Source: Pseudoalteromonas holothuriae (GTDB lineage Bacteria > Pseudomonadota > Gammaproteobacteria > Enterobacterales > Alteromonadaceae). Taken from it: a stretch of 64,000 nucleotides of DNA. Location: assembly GCF_945859825.1 (NCBI RefSeq), contig NZ_CAMAPC010000006.1, positions 1 to 64,000 on the forward strand, given 5' to 3'. Each line of letters opens with the position of its first letter. Positions within the stretch are counted from its first letter, which is position 1. Below are positions 46,678-56,046 of the stretch, in pieces. Under the pieces are notes generated by a model. It worked only from the letters and a program-made list of their open reading frames with translations, was not told the DNA's origin and did not search any database. Both the position numbers and the translations under genes were made by a program.

Positions 46678-48903
46678 ATGAGCTTTGAAGTCGATGAAGA
46701 TATCCTACAAGACTTTCTCGTCGAAGCTGGAGAGATCCTTGAATTGTTGTCTGAGCAGCTTGTAGAGTTAGAAAATAACCCTGAAGACAAAGACCTTTTA
46801 AATGCAATTTTTAGAGGGTTTCATACAGTTAAAGGTGGCGCTGGCTTTTTAAGCATGACCGAGTTGGTAGATGCATGTCACGGTGCAGAAAATGTGTTTG
46901 ATGTGTTGCGTCAAGGGCAGAGAAAAGTGACTTCAGAGCTAATGGACGTTATTCTCCAATCGCTTGACACAATCAATGAAATGTTCGCACATATTCAAAA
47001 CCGCGAAAAACCGGAGCCTGCAGACCCAGCTCTTCTAGAGACTCTACACCAACTTAGTAAACCTCAATCAGAAGATGAAGTTATTGCTGCACAAGTGCCT
47101 GATGAGGATTCACCACATCCCCCTGAGGAAGTAGTCAGTGCAGACGATATATTGTTTGATATGGATGCACAAGGTCCGGAAGCTGCGTCAGGCGAAGATG
47201 ATAGTATTGATGAAATCACTGAAGATGAGTTTGAAAGCTTACTTGATGAACTGCATGGCAGTGGTAATGGACCCGCGGTTGTAGAAGAGAATAAAGCACC
47301 AAACGCGAGTGGTACGCAAAGCGGGGGGGATATTACGGATGATGAGTTCGATAATTTGCTTGATGAATTACATGGTGTAGGGAGTTTTGGCTCAATCAGT
47401 AAAGATGAAAACACTGCGCCTACAACACCAGTACAAAAGCCTGCGGCTGGTCAACCATCAAATAGTATGGATGATGATGAAATTAATGATGATGAGTTTG
47501 AAGCATTATTAGATGAATTGCACGGAAAGGGAAGTGCACCTAGTTCAATTGAAGCAAGTGCACCAGCACCAGTTGAACAGCCTAAAACAGTGCCAAAGCC
47601 AGTAGCAGCGCCAAAGCCAGTAGCAGCGCCAAAGCCAGTGACACCAGCGAAGCCACCTACTCCAGCACCAGCTACAAAAGCGCCTGCACCTGAAACAAAA
47701 GCCCCTGTTGCTGCTAAGAAGCCACCAGCTCCTCAAGCAGAGACAACAGTTCGAGTAGATACTAAACGTCTAGACCAAATTATGAATATGGTTGGCGAGT
47801 TGGTTTTGGTTCGAAATAGACTAGTGAGCTTGGCTAACAACACCAATAGTGAAGCTATGGGTAAGGCAATCTCTAATCTTGATGTGGTTACTGCAGACTT
47901 GCAAGGTGCAGTAATGAAAACCCGCATGCAGCCGATTAAGAAAGTATTTGGTCGTTTCCCACGTGTAGTAAGAGATTTAGCCCGTAGCTTGAAAAAAGAT
48001 ATCAACCTTGTCTTAGAAGGTGAAGAAACCGATTTAGATAAGAACTTAGTTGAGGCTTTAGCTGATCCTTTAGTCCACTTGGTAAGAAACTCCGTAGATC
48101 ACGGTATTGAAATGCCAGATGTACGAGAAGCCGCAAATAAAGTTCGCACTGGTACTGTGACTTTGGCGGCCTCACAAGAAGGTGACCATATCTTACTTAC
48201 CATTCGTGATGATGGTGCTGGTATGGATCCTGAGAAGCTTAAAAAAATAGCAATCAATAAAGGCGTTATTGACTCTGATCAAGCGAGTCGATTATCAGAT
48301 ACTGAAGCATACAACTTAATATTCGCACCAGGCTTCTCTACTAAAGAGGAAATTTCTGATATTTCAGGGCGTGGCGTGGGTATGGATGTGGTGAAAACAA
48401 AAATCACCCAGCTCAATGGTTCTATCAACATCCAGTCAGAACTTGGTGTTGGTACTGTATTAGAAATAAAAGTTCCACTAACACTGGCTATTTTACCTAC
48501 ACTAATGGTAGTGGTTGGTCAGCAAACATTTGCTTTGCCTTTAGCAGGGGTGAGCGAAATTTTCCACTTAGATTTAACCAAAACCAATATTGTTGATGGA
48601 CAACTCACGATTATTGTTCGTGAAAAAGCCATTCCTCTGTTCTACTTAGAGCACTGGTTGGTTAAAGGAGCAGATAGAAGTACTCGCAAAGCAGAAGGCC
48701 ATGTAGTTATCGTTCAAATCGGTACTAAGCAGGTAGGCTTTGTGGTTGATTCCTTAATTGGTCAAGAAGAAGTGGTTATCAAACCTCTTGATGCGCTATT
48801 GCAAGGGACTCCAGGCATGGCCGGTGCAACTATAACATCAGATGGTGGTATTGCACTTATCTTAGATGTGCCAAACATGCTTAAGCATTATGCAGGCAAA
48901 TAG
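46678..48903 (+). CDS. cheA: Chemotaxis histidine kinase CheA
   Basis: A 741-residue kinase. The P1 HPt domain has phospho-accepting His49 in FHTVKGGAGF. The linker at about 130-360 holds three copies of a DDEFxxLLDELHG-type motif, followed by a Pro/Ala/Lys-rich stretch. The dimerisation domain P3 (TKRLDQIMNMVGELVLVRNRL, partial) comes next, then the kinase P4 (LVRNSVDHGIE, RDDGAGMD, GRGVGMDVV) and the CheW-like P5 at the C terminus. No recognisable P2 CheY-binding domain is visible; the repeats may replace it. A strong terminator follows. Confidence 0.97.
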   Translation: MSFEVDEDILQDFLVEAGEILELLSEQLVELENNPEDKDLLNAIFRGFHTVKGGAGFLSMTELVDACHGAENVFDVLRQGQRKVTSELMDVILQSLDTINEMFAHIQNREKPEPADPALLETLHQLSKPQSEDEVIAAQVPDEDSPHPPEEVVSADDILFDMDAQGPEAASGEDDSIDEITEDEFESLLDELHGSGNGPAVVEENKAPNASGTQSGGDITDDEFDNLLDELHGVGSFGSISKDENTAPTTPVQKPAAGQPSNSMDDDEINDDEFEALLDELHGKGSAPSSIEASAPAPVEQPKTVPKPVAAPKPVAAPKPVTPAKPPTPAPATKAPAPETKAPVAAKKPPAPQAETTVRVDTKRLDQIMNMVGELVLVRNRLVSLANNTNSEAMGKAISNLDVVTADLQGAVMKTRMQPIKKVFGRFPRVVRDLARSLKKDINLVLEGEETDLDKNLVEALADPLVHLVRNSVDHGIEMPDVREAANKVRTGTVTLAASQEGDHILLTIRDDGAGMDPEKLKKIAINKGVIDSDQASRLSDTEAYNLIFAPGFSTKEEISDISGRGVGMDVVKTKITQLNGSINIQSELGVGTVLEIKVPLTLAILPTLMVVVGQQTFALPLAGVSEIFHLDLTKTNIVDGQLTIIVREKAIPLFYLEHWLVKGADRSTRKAEGHVVIVQIGTKQVGFVVDSLIGQEEVVIKPLDALLQGTPGMAGATITSDGGIALILDVPNMLKHYAGK

Positions 48904-48932
48904 CAGCCTCTGATTTTAGCCAGTTAGACACA

Positions 48933-48956
48933 GTGGTGCCTTGGGCACCACTTTTT
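48933..48956 (+). terminator. Rho-independent terminator between cheA and cheB
   Basis: A perfect 8-bp GC-rich stem (48933-48940 with 48944-48951), three-base loop and TTTTT at 48952-48956, 29 bases after cheA. It is the strongest terminator in the window by eye and should lower readthrough into cheB, parC and parP. Confidence 0.93.
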
Positions 48957-48971
48957 CGATCTAAATTTTAA

Positions 48972-50099
48972 ATGAGCGTGCCAATGGCAGTTAAAGTTTT
49001 AGTAGTTGATGATTCAAGTTTTTTTAGACGTCGAGTTAGTGAAATACTTGAATTAGATAGTGATATCAAGGTGATAGACTTTGCAGTGAACGGCAAAGAA
49101 GCCGTTGAGAAGGCTGCTCAATTAAAGCCTGACGTTATCACTATGGACGTAGAAATGCCGGTATTGGATGGCATTAGTGCTGTAAAACAAATAATGGCTT
49201 CAAATCCTACGCCAATCTTAATGTTTTCGTCTTTAACCAGAGAAGGGGCTGGCGCTACTTTAGATGCCCTTGATGCTGGTGCATTAGATTTCCTACCTAA
49301 AAAGTTTGAAGATATTGCGCGCAATAGCGATGATGCCATTAAATCTTTGCAAACTAAGGTAAAAGAAATTGGTCGCCGTAGACTACCTCGGTTTGCAGCA
49401 AGTACTGCAACTCGACAATCTTCTAGGCCAACTACTGCTCGCCCAAATTCTAGTATTAGTCAGCCAGATAGGACCTTTCAGCGCGCAGGCAATGCAAATA
49501 TATCAAGTGGTACTGCTAAGGCATCGGGAAAGAAATACCAACTGGTTGCTATTGGCACCTCCACAGGTGGCCCTGTGGCACTACAGACTATTTTAACGCA
49601 GCTGCCTGCAAACTTCCCTTACCCAATTTTGTTAATACAGCATATGCCAGCGGCGTTTACTCCTGCTTTTGCTACTAGATTGAATAGTCTATGTAAAATA
49701 AGAGTTAAAGAAGCTCAACAAGGGGATAGGCTTGAACCTGGGGTTGCGTATTTGGCACCAGGTGGTCAGCAAATGATGGTTGAGTCTCGTGGTTCACTTA
49801 AGGTATTTGAAGATGATAGCCCTCGAATTACTTATAAGCCAAGTGTTGATATTACGTTTGCAAGTGCAGCCAAAGCATATCAAGGTGATGTTTTAGCCGT
49901 TGTTCTGACTGGGATGGGGGCTGATGGTAGAGATGGTGCGCGTATGCTTAAGCAAGCAGGTGCTACTATTTGGGCGCAGGACGAAAAAACCTGTGTTGTC
50001 TACGGAATGCCACAAGCTATCGCAAACGCAGGGCTAGCAAGTGAACACGTTGCACTACCAGATGTAGCAAATCGAATTAGCAAAGAAGTCGGGTGTTAA
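48972..50099 (+). CDS. cheB: Chemotaxis methylesterase/deamidase CheB
   Basis: A 375-residue protein. The receiver domain has [11 protein letters not shown] and the acceptor Asp in [12 protein letters not shown]. After a Ser/Arg-rich linker (about 135-180) the methylesterase domain carries the catalytic Ser in [11 protein letters not shown], a His in [11 protein letters not shown] and an Asp in [12 protein letters not shown]. It removes methyl groups from chemoreceptors. No cheR is present in the window. Confidence 0.97.
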   Translation: MSVPMAVKVLVVDDSSFFRRRVSEILELDSDIKVIDFAVNGKEAVEKAAQLKPDVITMDVEMPVLDGISAVKQIMASNPTPILMFSSLTREGAGATLDALDAGALDFLPKKFEDIARNSDDAIKSLQTKVKEIGRRRLPRFAASTATRQSSRPTTARPNSSISQPDRTFQRAGNANISSGTAKASGKKYQLVAIGTSTGGPVALQTILTQLPANFPYPILLIQHMPAAFTPAFATRLNSLCKIRVKEAQQGDRLEPGVAYLAPGGQQMMVESRGSLKVFEDDSPRITYKPSVDITFASAAKAYQGDVLAVVLTGMGADGRDGARMLKQAGATIWAQDEKTCVVYGMPQAIANAGLASEHVALPDVANRISKEVGC

Positions 50100-50164
50100 C
50101 GGATAACACCGTGCAGTAGATGTACGATAATAATAACAATAAACTTGTATCGTAATTTGGGAGA

Positions 50165-50947
50165 ATGTATCAGCTCGTGAAAATTTGGACAGTGGCAAAC
50201 CAAAAAGGGGGAGTAGGGAAAACAACTACTACAGTGAGCTTGGGAGGAATATTAGCTCTGCAAGGGAAGCGAGTACTGTTAATTGATACTGATCCTCACG
50301 CATCTTTAACTTATTATTTCGGTATAGATTCTGAAGAGCTGGAAGTTAGTGTTTATGATATTTTTGCTCGAGGCAATGCAATGCAAAGTGAAGAGATTTT
50401 GCAAGCATTGTGCCCTTCGACGATAGATAATTTGGACATATTGCCTGCAACTATGGCAATTGCAACATTAGATAGAAGCATGGGCAATCGGGCAGGGATG
50501 GGGCTGGTATTAAAAAAAGCGCTGGAAAAGATTAGCGAGCATTACGACTATGCAATATTAGATTGTCCCCCTGTACTAGGGGTTTTGATGGTCAACGCAC
50601 TGGCTGCCAGTGAACGAATATTGATACCCGTACAAACCGAATTTTTGGCACTTAAGGGGCTGGATAGGATGATGCGGACAATGGAATTAATGCAAAGTTC
50701 GCAATCTAAGAAATATCAATATACCATAGTACCTACTATGTATGATAAGCGCACGAAGGCTTCGTTAGAGGCATACAAGAATTTATTATCCAATTATAAA
50801 GAATATGTTTGGCCCGGTGTTATTCCTGTGGATACTAAGTTTCGAGATGCGAGCCTAGCGCAAAAAGTTCCAATTGAGTATTGTCCAAAATCTCGAGGGG
50901 TGTTTGCTTATCGTGCTTTATTGGATTATTTGCTGCAGGTCAATTAG
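50165..50947 (+). CDS. parC: ParA-like ATPase ParC for polar chemotaxis arrays
   Basis: A 260-residue ParA/Soj-type ATPase. Walker A is KGGVGKTTT (in VANQKGGVGKTTTTVSL), with VLLIDTDPHASLTYYFG and YAILDCPPVLG following. The gene order cheB-parC-parP-cheW is the same as in Vibrio, where ParC positions chemosensory arrays at the cell pole. It is a chemotaxis gene and not a plasmid partition gene. The ATG at 50165 has GGGAG very close to it; a GTG four codons later is an alternative start. Confidence 0.92.
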   Translation: MYQLVKIWTVANQKGGVGKTTTTVSLGGILALQGKRVLLIDTDPHASLTYYFGIDSEELEVSVYDIFARGNAMQSEEILQALCPSTIDNLDILPATMAIATLDRSMGNRAGMGLVLKKALEKISEHYDYAILDCPPVLGVLMVNALAASERILIPVQTEFLALKGLDRMMRTMELMQSSQSKKYQYTIVPTMYDKRTKASLEAYKNLLSNYKEYVWPGVIPVDTKFRDASLAQKVPIEYCPKSRGVFAYRALLDYLLQVN

Positions 50948-50955
50948 AGGTATAG

Positions 50956-51726
50956 ATGAGTAAACAGTTGTTTGCTAATGAAAAAGTAATGAAACAATAT
51001 TTGGGTGCGCTACTGAATGAAGAAGAGCCTGAAGATAGTTCGTTGCTACCTGTTGCTAAGTTACTTGAACAAGTTCCAGATGTATCCGAGCAACCACAGG
51101 ATGTTATAAAAGAAGCACCGATAAAAAAACAAGTTGTAGAAGCGAAGTTAAAGCCGATTGTTACGCAGGAAATCCCTGAAGAACAAACAAAAAATCTTGA
51201 GATAACAGAAAATAATACTATTATCAAAGAATCGGCTGAAGTATCAAATCAATTAGTTAGCGCAAAGGAAGCTTACGGTGAAAATGAGTTCCAAGCGTTG
51301 TTTTTTGAAGTGGCGGGGCTCACTCTTGCGGTACCTTTAAAATCATTGGGTGGAATTCATCAATTAGGTGAAGTTAATCAACTCTTTGGTAAGCCAAAAT
51401 GGTTTAAAGGGGTAATGTTAAATCGCGATGAAAAATTAAATGTAGTTGATACAGCACGATGGGTTATGCCTGAAAAATTTTCCCCAGAATTGGAAGAGGG
51501 ACTTGATTACCAATATTTAATCACTTTAGGTGATAGCCCCTGGGGTTTATTAGCGGAAAACTTGGTTAATAACATTACTTTACGGCCAGATGATGTAAAA
51601 TGGCGTACGGGAGATGGTAAGAGACCATGGCTAGCAGGCGTCATAAAAGAAAAAATGTGCGCTTTGATTGATGTAGAAAATTTAAACCGCTTGCTTGAGC
51701 AAGGCCTCGATAGTCGAGAGCAGTAA
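50956..51726 (+). CDS. parP: CheW-domain protein ParP (array-pole coupling)
   Basis: A 256-residue protein. The N-terminal 110 residues are acidic and low-complexity (probably disordered). The C-terminal CheW-like (AIF) domain starts near FQALFFEVAGLTLAVPLKSL and continues with WFKGVMLNRDEKLNVVDTARW (partial), LITLGDSPWGLLAENL and WLAGVIKEKMCALIDVE. In Vibrio, ParP links CheA and ParC. GAGG lies six bases before the ATG. Assignment rests on this domain plus synteny. Confidence 0.88.
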   Translation: MSKQLFANEKVMKQYLGALLNEEEPEDSSLLPVAKLLEQVPDVSEQPQDVIKEAPIKKQVVEAKLKPIVTQEIPEEQTKNLEITENNTIIKESAEVSNQLVSAKEAYGENEFQALFFEVAGLTLAVPLKSLGGIHQLGEVNQLFGKPKWFKGVMLNRDEKLNVVDTARWVMPEKFSPELEEGLDYQYLITLGDSPWGLLAENLVNNITLRPDDVKWRTGDGKRPWLAGVIKEKMCALIDVENLNRLLEQGLDSREQ

Positions 51727-51750
51727 ATAAGATCTTTTTGGAGTTGAACT

Positions 51751-52248
51751 ATGAGCCAAGATAGACTACTTTCCGCAGACAAGAATGCCGATAGTAATGA
51801 TGAAGTTCTTCAATGGGTGACGTATAAGCTCGAGGATGAAACATACGGTATAAATGTAATGCAGGTGCAAGAAGTATTGCGTTATACTGAAATAGCACCG
51901 GTTCCCGGCGCACCAGCATACGTTTTGGGTATAATAAACTTACGCGGTAACGTAGTGACGGTGATAGATACGCGAGCGCGTTTTGGTTTAGTTAGCTCTG
52001 AAGTAACTGACAATTCTCGTATTGTGATCATTGAAGCTGAGAAACAAGTGATTGGTATATTAGTCGACAGCGTTGCAGAGGTTGTTTACTTACGTAGTTC
52101 TGAAATAGACAGTGCTCCAAATATAGGCACAGAAGAAAGTGCTAAGTTTATCCAGGGCGTATCTAATCGTGAAGGCGAATTATTGATCCTTGTCGATTTG
52201 AATAAACTACTCAATGATGATGAGTGGGATGAATTGAGTCATATATAA
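51751..52248 (+). CDS. cheW: Chemotaxis coupling protein CheW
   Basis: A 165-residue CheW made of a single SH3-like double barrel. Conserved sites are LEDETYGINVMQVQEVLRY, APAYVLGIINLRGNVVTVIDTR (partial), VIGILVDSVAEVV and FIQGVSNREGELLILVDLNKLL (partial). It bridges receptors and CheA. It starts after TTGGAG and follows parP by 24 bases. Confidence 0.97.
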   Translation: MSQDRLLSADKNADSNDEVLQWVTYKLEDETYGINVMQVQEVLRYTEIAPVPGAPAYVLGIINLRGNVVTVIDTRARFGLVSSEVTDNSRIVIIEAEKQVIGILVDSVAEVVYLRSSEIDSAPNIGTEESAKFIQGVSNREGELLILVDLNKLLNDDEWDELSHI

Positions 52249-52251
52249 GTT

Positions 52252-52674
52252 GTGGAAGTAGTAAACAATAATATTATCTTACTGGTATTGGTTGCCTCAA
52301 GTCTATTGGTTGTTGTATGTTTGGGGCTGATTTTTATGTTAAGTAAACGCCTAGGCTACAGTCAGCAGGAAGTCTTTGCCCTCACTCATAAGATTAAAGA
52401 TACCCATGATCAAACGGCAATTTTACGAAGTGAAATTGCAGAGGTTCGTAGCAGCTTGATGAGTATTGGAAAGCGACTCGTTGCTTGTGAAAGTTATGCT
52501 AAAGAATTGGCACAACAACAAGCTGTGCAAAAGTACGATGATCCCGATGCAAAAATTTATTCACGTGCGGTCAAAATGATTGAGCTGGGAGCTGACTTGC
52601 AAGAGATAATGCGTGAATGTGAACTACCTCGTGCAGAGGCAGAGTTATTGATGTCTTTACATCAAAAATCGTAA
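52252..52674 (+). CDS. DUF2802 membrane-anchored protein
   Basis: A 140-residue protein that starts at GTG three bases after cheW. A transmembrane helix spans about residues 8-28 (LLVLVASSLLVVVCLGLIF). A coiled-coil segment follows (TAILRSEIAEVRSSLMSIGKRL, partial). The C-terminal DUF2802 domain is KIYSRAVKMIELGADLQEIMRECELPRAEAELL (partial). It is the conserved last gene of the polar che operon in Vibrio, Shewanella and Pseudomonas. Function is unknown. It abuts the convergent gene at 52675 with no gap. Confidence 0.9.
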   Translation: MEVVNNNIILLVLVASSLLVVVCLGLIFMLSKRLGYSQQEVFALTHKIKDTHDQTAILRSEIAEVRSSLMSIGKRLVACESYAKELAQQQAVQKYDDPDAKIYSRAVKMIELGADLQEIMRECELPRAEAELLMSLHQKS

Positions 52675-52971
52675 TTACGCTTTTATGTCTAATTTGTTAC
52701 TGAACCCTTGCCAGCCAGGTGGAAATTTCCCACGCAAAACATACGAAAAAGCAATGAGCTCTGCGATTACATAGTAGAGCTCTTTTGGGATCTCTTCATG
52801 TAAATCTAGTTTACTCAGCGTGTTTGCCAACTCAGCGTCTTCATGTATCATAATTCCCTTTTCATTTGCCAGAGCAACTATTTCATCTGCAAGTTCACCA
52901 AAGCCTTTACACGCAACGTGGGGTGAGCTGCCAGCCTCATATAACAATCCGATCGCCGTTTTTTGTTTCAT
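52675..52971 (-). CDS. FlhB C-terminal domain homologue (FlhB2/export switch-like)
   Basis: A 98-residue protein that corresponds to the cytoplasmic domain of FlhB/YscU without the membrane part: AIGLLYEAGSSPHVACKGFGELADEIVALANEKGI (partial), IHEDAELANTL, LDLHEEIPKELYYVIAELIAFSYVL (partial). The place of the NPTH autocleavage motif is occupied by YEAGSSPHV, so self-cleavage is not expected. It is paired with a FliK-like gene 11 bases upstream on the same strand. In full FlhB this domain binds FliK. Its job as a stand-alone protein is unknown. Confidence 0.88.
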   Translation of the reverse strand: MKQKTAIGLLYEAGSSPHVACKGFGELADEIVALANEKGIMIHEDAELANTLSKLDLHEEIPKELYYVIAELIAFSYVLRGKFPPGWQGFSNKLDIKA

Positions 52972-52982
52972 TGTCTTACTTC

Positions 52983-55322
52983 CTAAACCTTGATGTTAAC
53001 AATTGCATGATGTTCATAGAATGTATGTAACTGTTGAGCATCTTCGTTAAGTACTATCTCATTGACTTGAAGGCCATGAGCACAGAGTTTCCGTCGTAAA
53101 GCATCAAGATGAGGCTCTGCCATGTCACATACCTGTTTGCTGTTACCGATTATTTCACATTCAAGCGCTTTGTCCATAAGTTCAGCATGCGCACTAAGCT
53201 TACCCATGTTTGCATAATCAAAGTTTAAACGCACAAACCAAACTGTTTTTTCAGGCATTTTTGCTTTTGCAGGCTTTTTATATTGACCAATTTGTAGCTC
53301 CGTTTGTCTACATTCAGCTGGTACTTTCATTGGCATAAGGAGATTAAGTAATAGCTGGGTTTCACTTTCTATCTTTTGAGTAGTTGGTGGCGTAAGTTGT
53401 ACACTGGATGAAAAACTATTTTGTAGCTGTGATAACTCAGCTAATAAGTTGCTATTCAATTGCTGAAGATGTGGCACCAGCTGTTTGGCAGATACATTTT
53501 TTGAATTTGGTAATAAGGTTTCAAGTAAAGTGTTAAGGCGCTGACTTTGGTCATTACTCTCAGGCATTGATTGTGCTGACAATGCTTTGGGTGAGGCCAG
53601 TAAAGTAACTAGAAGTTTATCCAGTGCCTGCATAAAGCTATTGGCCATTACCAAAGGTGCAGATTGTGTGTTGGTATTTACTAACCCAGGGACCATGCTA
53701 TTTAACTCGCTAGCTACAAGGCTAGCAGAGATATTATTTGCATCAATCATACGGCTAAATGCTTGGTGTACAAGTTTTGACATATCAACCGACTGGGGAT
53801 GCTTATATTGACTGAGTTGTGATATTTTTTCACTGATTGCTTGATTGTTTATGGGTTTTAGGGCTGATGTGTCGGATTGGTTGATAAGTTTAAGCAGTGG
53901 CTCAAATAACATTCTTTCAATTGGAAGACTCGCTTTGTACAAACTGTTGAGTTGTCTAGGATATGGTAACGGTCGGTTTATGTTATCACGAACGCTCACA
54001 TCATTATCAGTAGGCAAGTGCGTCTTGTTTGTTTGTAATGGTGTTTTTAGTTGATTTGAATTTAAGCTTGATAACATAGGTTGAGTGAGCGGAGTTTGTA
54101 ATTGTGCGGCCACATTTTTACCCAATAATTTGCTATTTTCATCTTTTGGCGTCGTATTACGATGAATAATCGGGGCTAATACATTTTTTAGCTGCGCGAC
54201 TAATTTTACAATAGGTGGCAGTGTTTGCGTTTGCATCGGAGGTTGACGAAGCATCAGTGGCAGAGCATCTTGTTTGACTATTGCTTGGTTGGTGCTTGGC
54301 TGAGATACATGTAATGCGCTTTGTGCTTTATTTACCTGTTTAAATGGTTTTGTTAACCATTGGCCAATTGCCTGTTCTACTGCTTGTTTAATATCTTGAA
54401 GGGTAATGTTAAACATTGGCTTCGCGTAATTTAAGGTATGCAGGTTTGCTACGGTGTCAGTATTTCTCACTGGGGGGATGTGGGCCACTTGATTTAACTT
54501 ACCTTTTACTGATTGCTTTAAATCAATGCTGCGTTGCTCACTTGATGTTTTTATTTCTATACCCTGTATATTGGTTTGTAACTTGGCATGTTGCCATTTT
54601 AGCGGACCTATTTGTGGTGCACTGCTGAGGTTACTAATCGGTAAGCTTAGGGGCTGTTGCTGCGAAGAAAACTTAACTTGCAGGGCATGTTTTTCAACTA
54701 ATATCAACGGTCTTTTGCCGAGCACGGCCAGTTGCTCAGCAACCTTTTGTTTACTTAATACACTACTAAATAGTTGATCTGCAAAACCGTTGAGCAGCTT
54801 AAGTTGAACTTTATTTTCATTTGCTTGTAGTTGTGCAACTAACTTATGCTCACTATGGAGGATCTTTGCAAGAGAGGGATCTAATGCCAATTTGATTCCC
54901 AGTTGTTCCAGTAAAAGCTGTGGGTTTGACCCTGTGTGCACACGAGCATTGGTGATTAAGCTTGATTCTGCCACTCCCCCTTTAAGCAACGTAAGGAGTG
55001 ATAGAAGATCATTCGCAGCCTTAATATTAATAACTTGGTCAACACTCTTTATAGTCAGTGTTTGACCATTATTATTTAACGTTATATATGCTTCGTTCAA
55101 ACGAAGTGGCAGTTGGTTTGCGTTTTTGGTTGCCAAGCGAATGGTTTGCCAGCGGCCATTTATTTCAACATCCATTTGTAATGAATCAGATTTGATTTGC
55201 ACATTATGCGCAACAAACTGACTAGATTGTTTGCTGAGGTCAATATTTGTACGGCCTTCGCTTAAAGCTGCGTTTGCATCAGGTGCTGTCGAATATTGAA
55301 TAGAAATCGGTGGCTTATTCAT
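52983..55322 (-). CDS. Second FliK-like protein (hook-length control domain)
   Basis: A 779-residue protein, mostly low-complexity and rich in Gln, Leu, Asn and Ser. The C-terminal 100 residues (KTVWFVRLNFDYANMGKLSAHAEL, partial; EIIGNSKQVCDMAEPHLDALRRKLCAHGL, partial) resemble the FliK C-terminal domain. There is no secretion signal apart from a polar N terminus, as usual for type III substrates. It is distinct from fliK at 32633 and lies beside an FlhB-domain gene. It could be a regulator of the export switch or a FliK paralogue for another appendage. Confidence 0.75.
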   Translation of the reverse strand: MNKPPISIQYSTAPDANAALSEGRTNIDLSKQSSQFVAHNVQIKSDSLQMDVEINGRWQTIRLATKNANQLPLRLNEAYITLNNNGQTLTIKSVDQVINIKAANDLLSLLTLLKGGVAESSLITNARVHTGSNPQLLLEQLGIKLALDPSLAKILHSEHKLVAQLQANENKVQLKLLNGFADQLFSSVLSKQKVAEQLAVLGKRPLILVEKHALQVKFSSQQQPLSLPISNLSSAPQIGPLKWQHAKLQTNIQGIEIKTSSEQRSIDLKQSVKGKLNQVAHIPPVRNTDTVANLHTLNYAKPMFNITLQDIKQAVEQAIGQWLTKPFKQVNKAQSALHVSQPSTNQAIVKQDALPLMLRQPPMQTQTLPPIVKLVAQLKNVLAPIIHRNTTPKDENSKLLGKNVAAQLQTPLTQPMLSSLNSNQLKTPLQTNKTHLPTDNDVSVRDNINRPLPYPRQLNSLYKASLPIERMLFEPLLKLINQSDTSALKPINNQAISEKISQLSQYKHPQSVDMSKLVHQAFSRMIDANNISASLVASELNSMVPGLVNTNTQSAPLVMANSFMQALDKLLVTLLASPKALSAQSMPESNDQSQRLNTLLETLLPNSKNVSAKQLVPHLQQLNSNLLAELSQLQNSFSSSVQLTPPTTQKIESETQLLLNLLMPMKVPAECRQTELQIGQYKKPAKAKMPEKTVWFVRLNFDYANMGKLSAHAELMDKALECEIIGNSKQVCDMAEPHLDALRRKLCAHGLQVNEIVLNEDAQQLHTFYEHHAIVNIKV

Positions 55323-55371
55323 TATTTTAAATCAAATTTCCGTTAATCGGTCGCAAGGCGTTATTCGTATT

Positions 55372-55387
55372 ACCATACCATTATGGT
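55372..55387. repeat. Short inverted repeat upstream of ccmA
   Basis: ACCATA and TATGGT (6-bp arms, four-base loop) lie midway in the 88-base divergent gap between the FliK-like gene and ccmA. A second small hairpin (CCCAA/TTGGG) lies at about 55398-55408, just before the ccmA ATG. These may be an operator and a leader structure; evidence is weak. Confidence 0.35.
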
Positions 55388-55410
55388 AGACTAACGCCCA
55401 ATTTTGGGTA

Positions 55411-56046
55411 ATGAGAATAACCAATTTGCTAGAGATTAAATCTGTTACTTGTACTAAACAAGAGCGTTGTCTGTTTGAGTCGCTAAGCTTCTTTTTGGGA
55501 GCTGGGGAGATTCTGCAAATTGAGGGCCCAAATGGTGCAGGTAAAACGTCACTGTTACGTATTATTGCAGGCTTTGCACGACCAGATGAGGGTGAAATAT
55601 TTTTTGATACAAAGCCAATTAGCCAATACTACGATGAGTTTGCCGCTCAGCTATTGTTTATTGGTCACAAGAGCGGTGTAAATGGTCAACTAAGTGCATA
55701 TGAAAATGTGTGCCATTGGTTACAAGTACATGGTTATAAAGTAGATGAACAAGCTTATGAGCTGTTATCCAAGCTTGGCTTAGTTGGATTAGAAGACGCA
55801 CCTGTGCGGACACTTTCAGCGGGGCAACAGCGACGTGTTGCGTTGGTAAGGTTATGGTTGAATGATGCAAAGCTTTGGGTGTTAGATGAACCATTCACAG
55901 CACTTGATAAAAAGGGTGTAATACTTTTACAAGGGCAATTTGCTAAGCACCTCGCAAAAGGTGGGTCTATTTTATTGACTACGCACCAAGACTTAACGAC
56001 ACATTTTGACGCGCTTAAAACACTTGTTTTGGAGTATCAGTTCTGA
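55411..56046 (+). CDS. ccmA: Haem exporter ATP-binding subunit CcmA
   Basis: A 211-residue ABC ATPase. Walker A is GPNGAGKTSLL, the signature is TLSAGQQRRVALVRL, and Walker B is KLWVLDEPFTALD. With CcmB, CcmC and CcmD it forms the complex that releases haem-loaded CcmE during cytochrome c maturation. Only two bases are shared between its stop and the ccmB start, so the operon is tightly coupled. Confidence 0.96.
   Translation: MRITNLLEIKSVTCTKQERCLFESLSFFLGAGEILQIEGPNGAGKTSLLRIIAGFARPDEGEIFFDTKPISQYYDEFAAQLLFIGHKSGVNGQLSAYENVCHWLQVHGYKVDEQAYELLSKLGLVGLEDAPVRTLSAGQQRRVALVRLWLNDAKLWVLDEPFTALDKKGVILLQGQFAKHLAKGGSILLTTHQDLTTHFDALKTLVLEYQF

Noticed and set aside
47064-47414. Antisense reading frame opposite the CheA linker
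   Set aside because: Its Ser-rich product is a by-product of Asp/Glu-rich codons in the repeated CheA motifs.
47580-47660. 18-base direct repeats encoding KPVAAP in cheA
   Set aside because: These are low-complexity Pro/Ala linker repeats common in CheA and do not suggest a mobile or regulatory element.
50165-50947. Plasmid-type partition locus (ParA)
   Set aside because: The gene sits between cheB and a CheW-domain gene in the known parC-parP order, there is no parB, and no replication gene is nearby.
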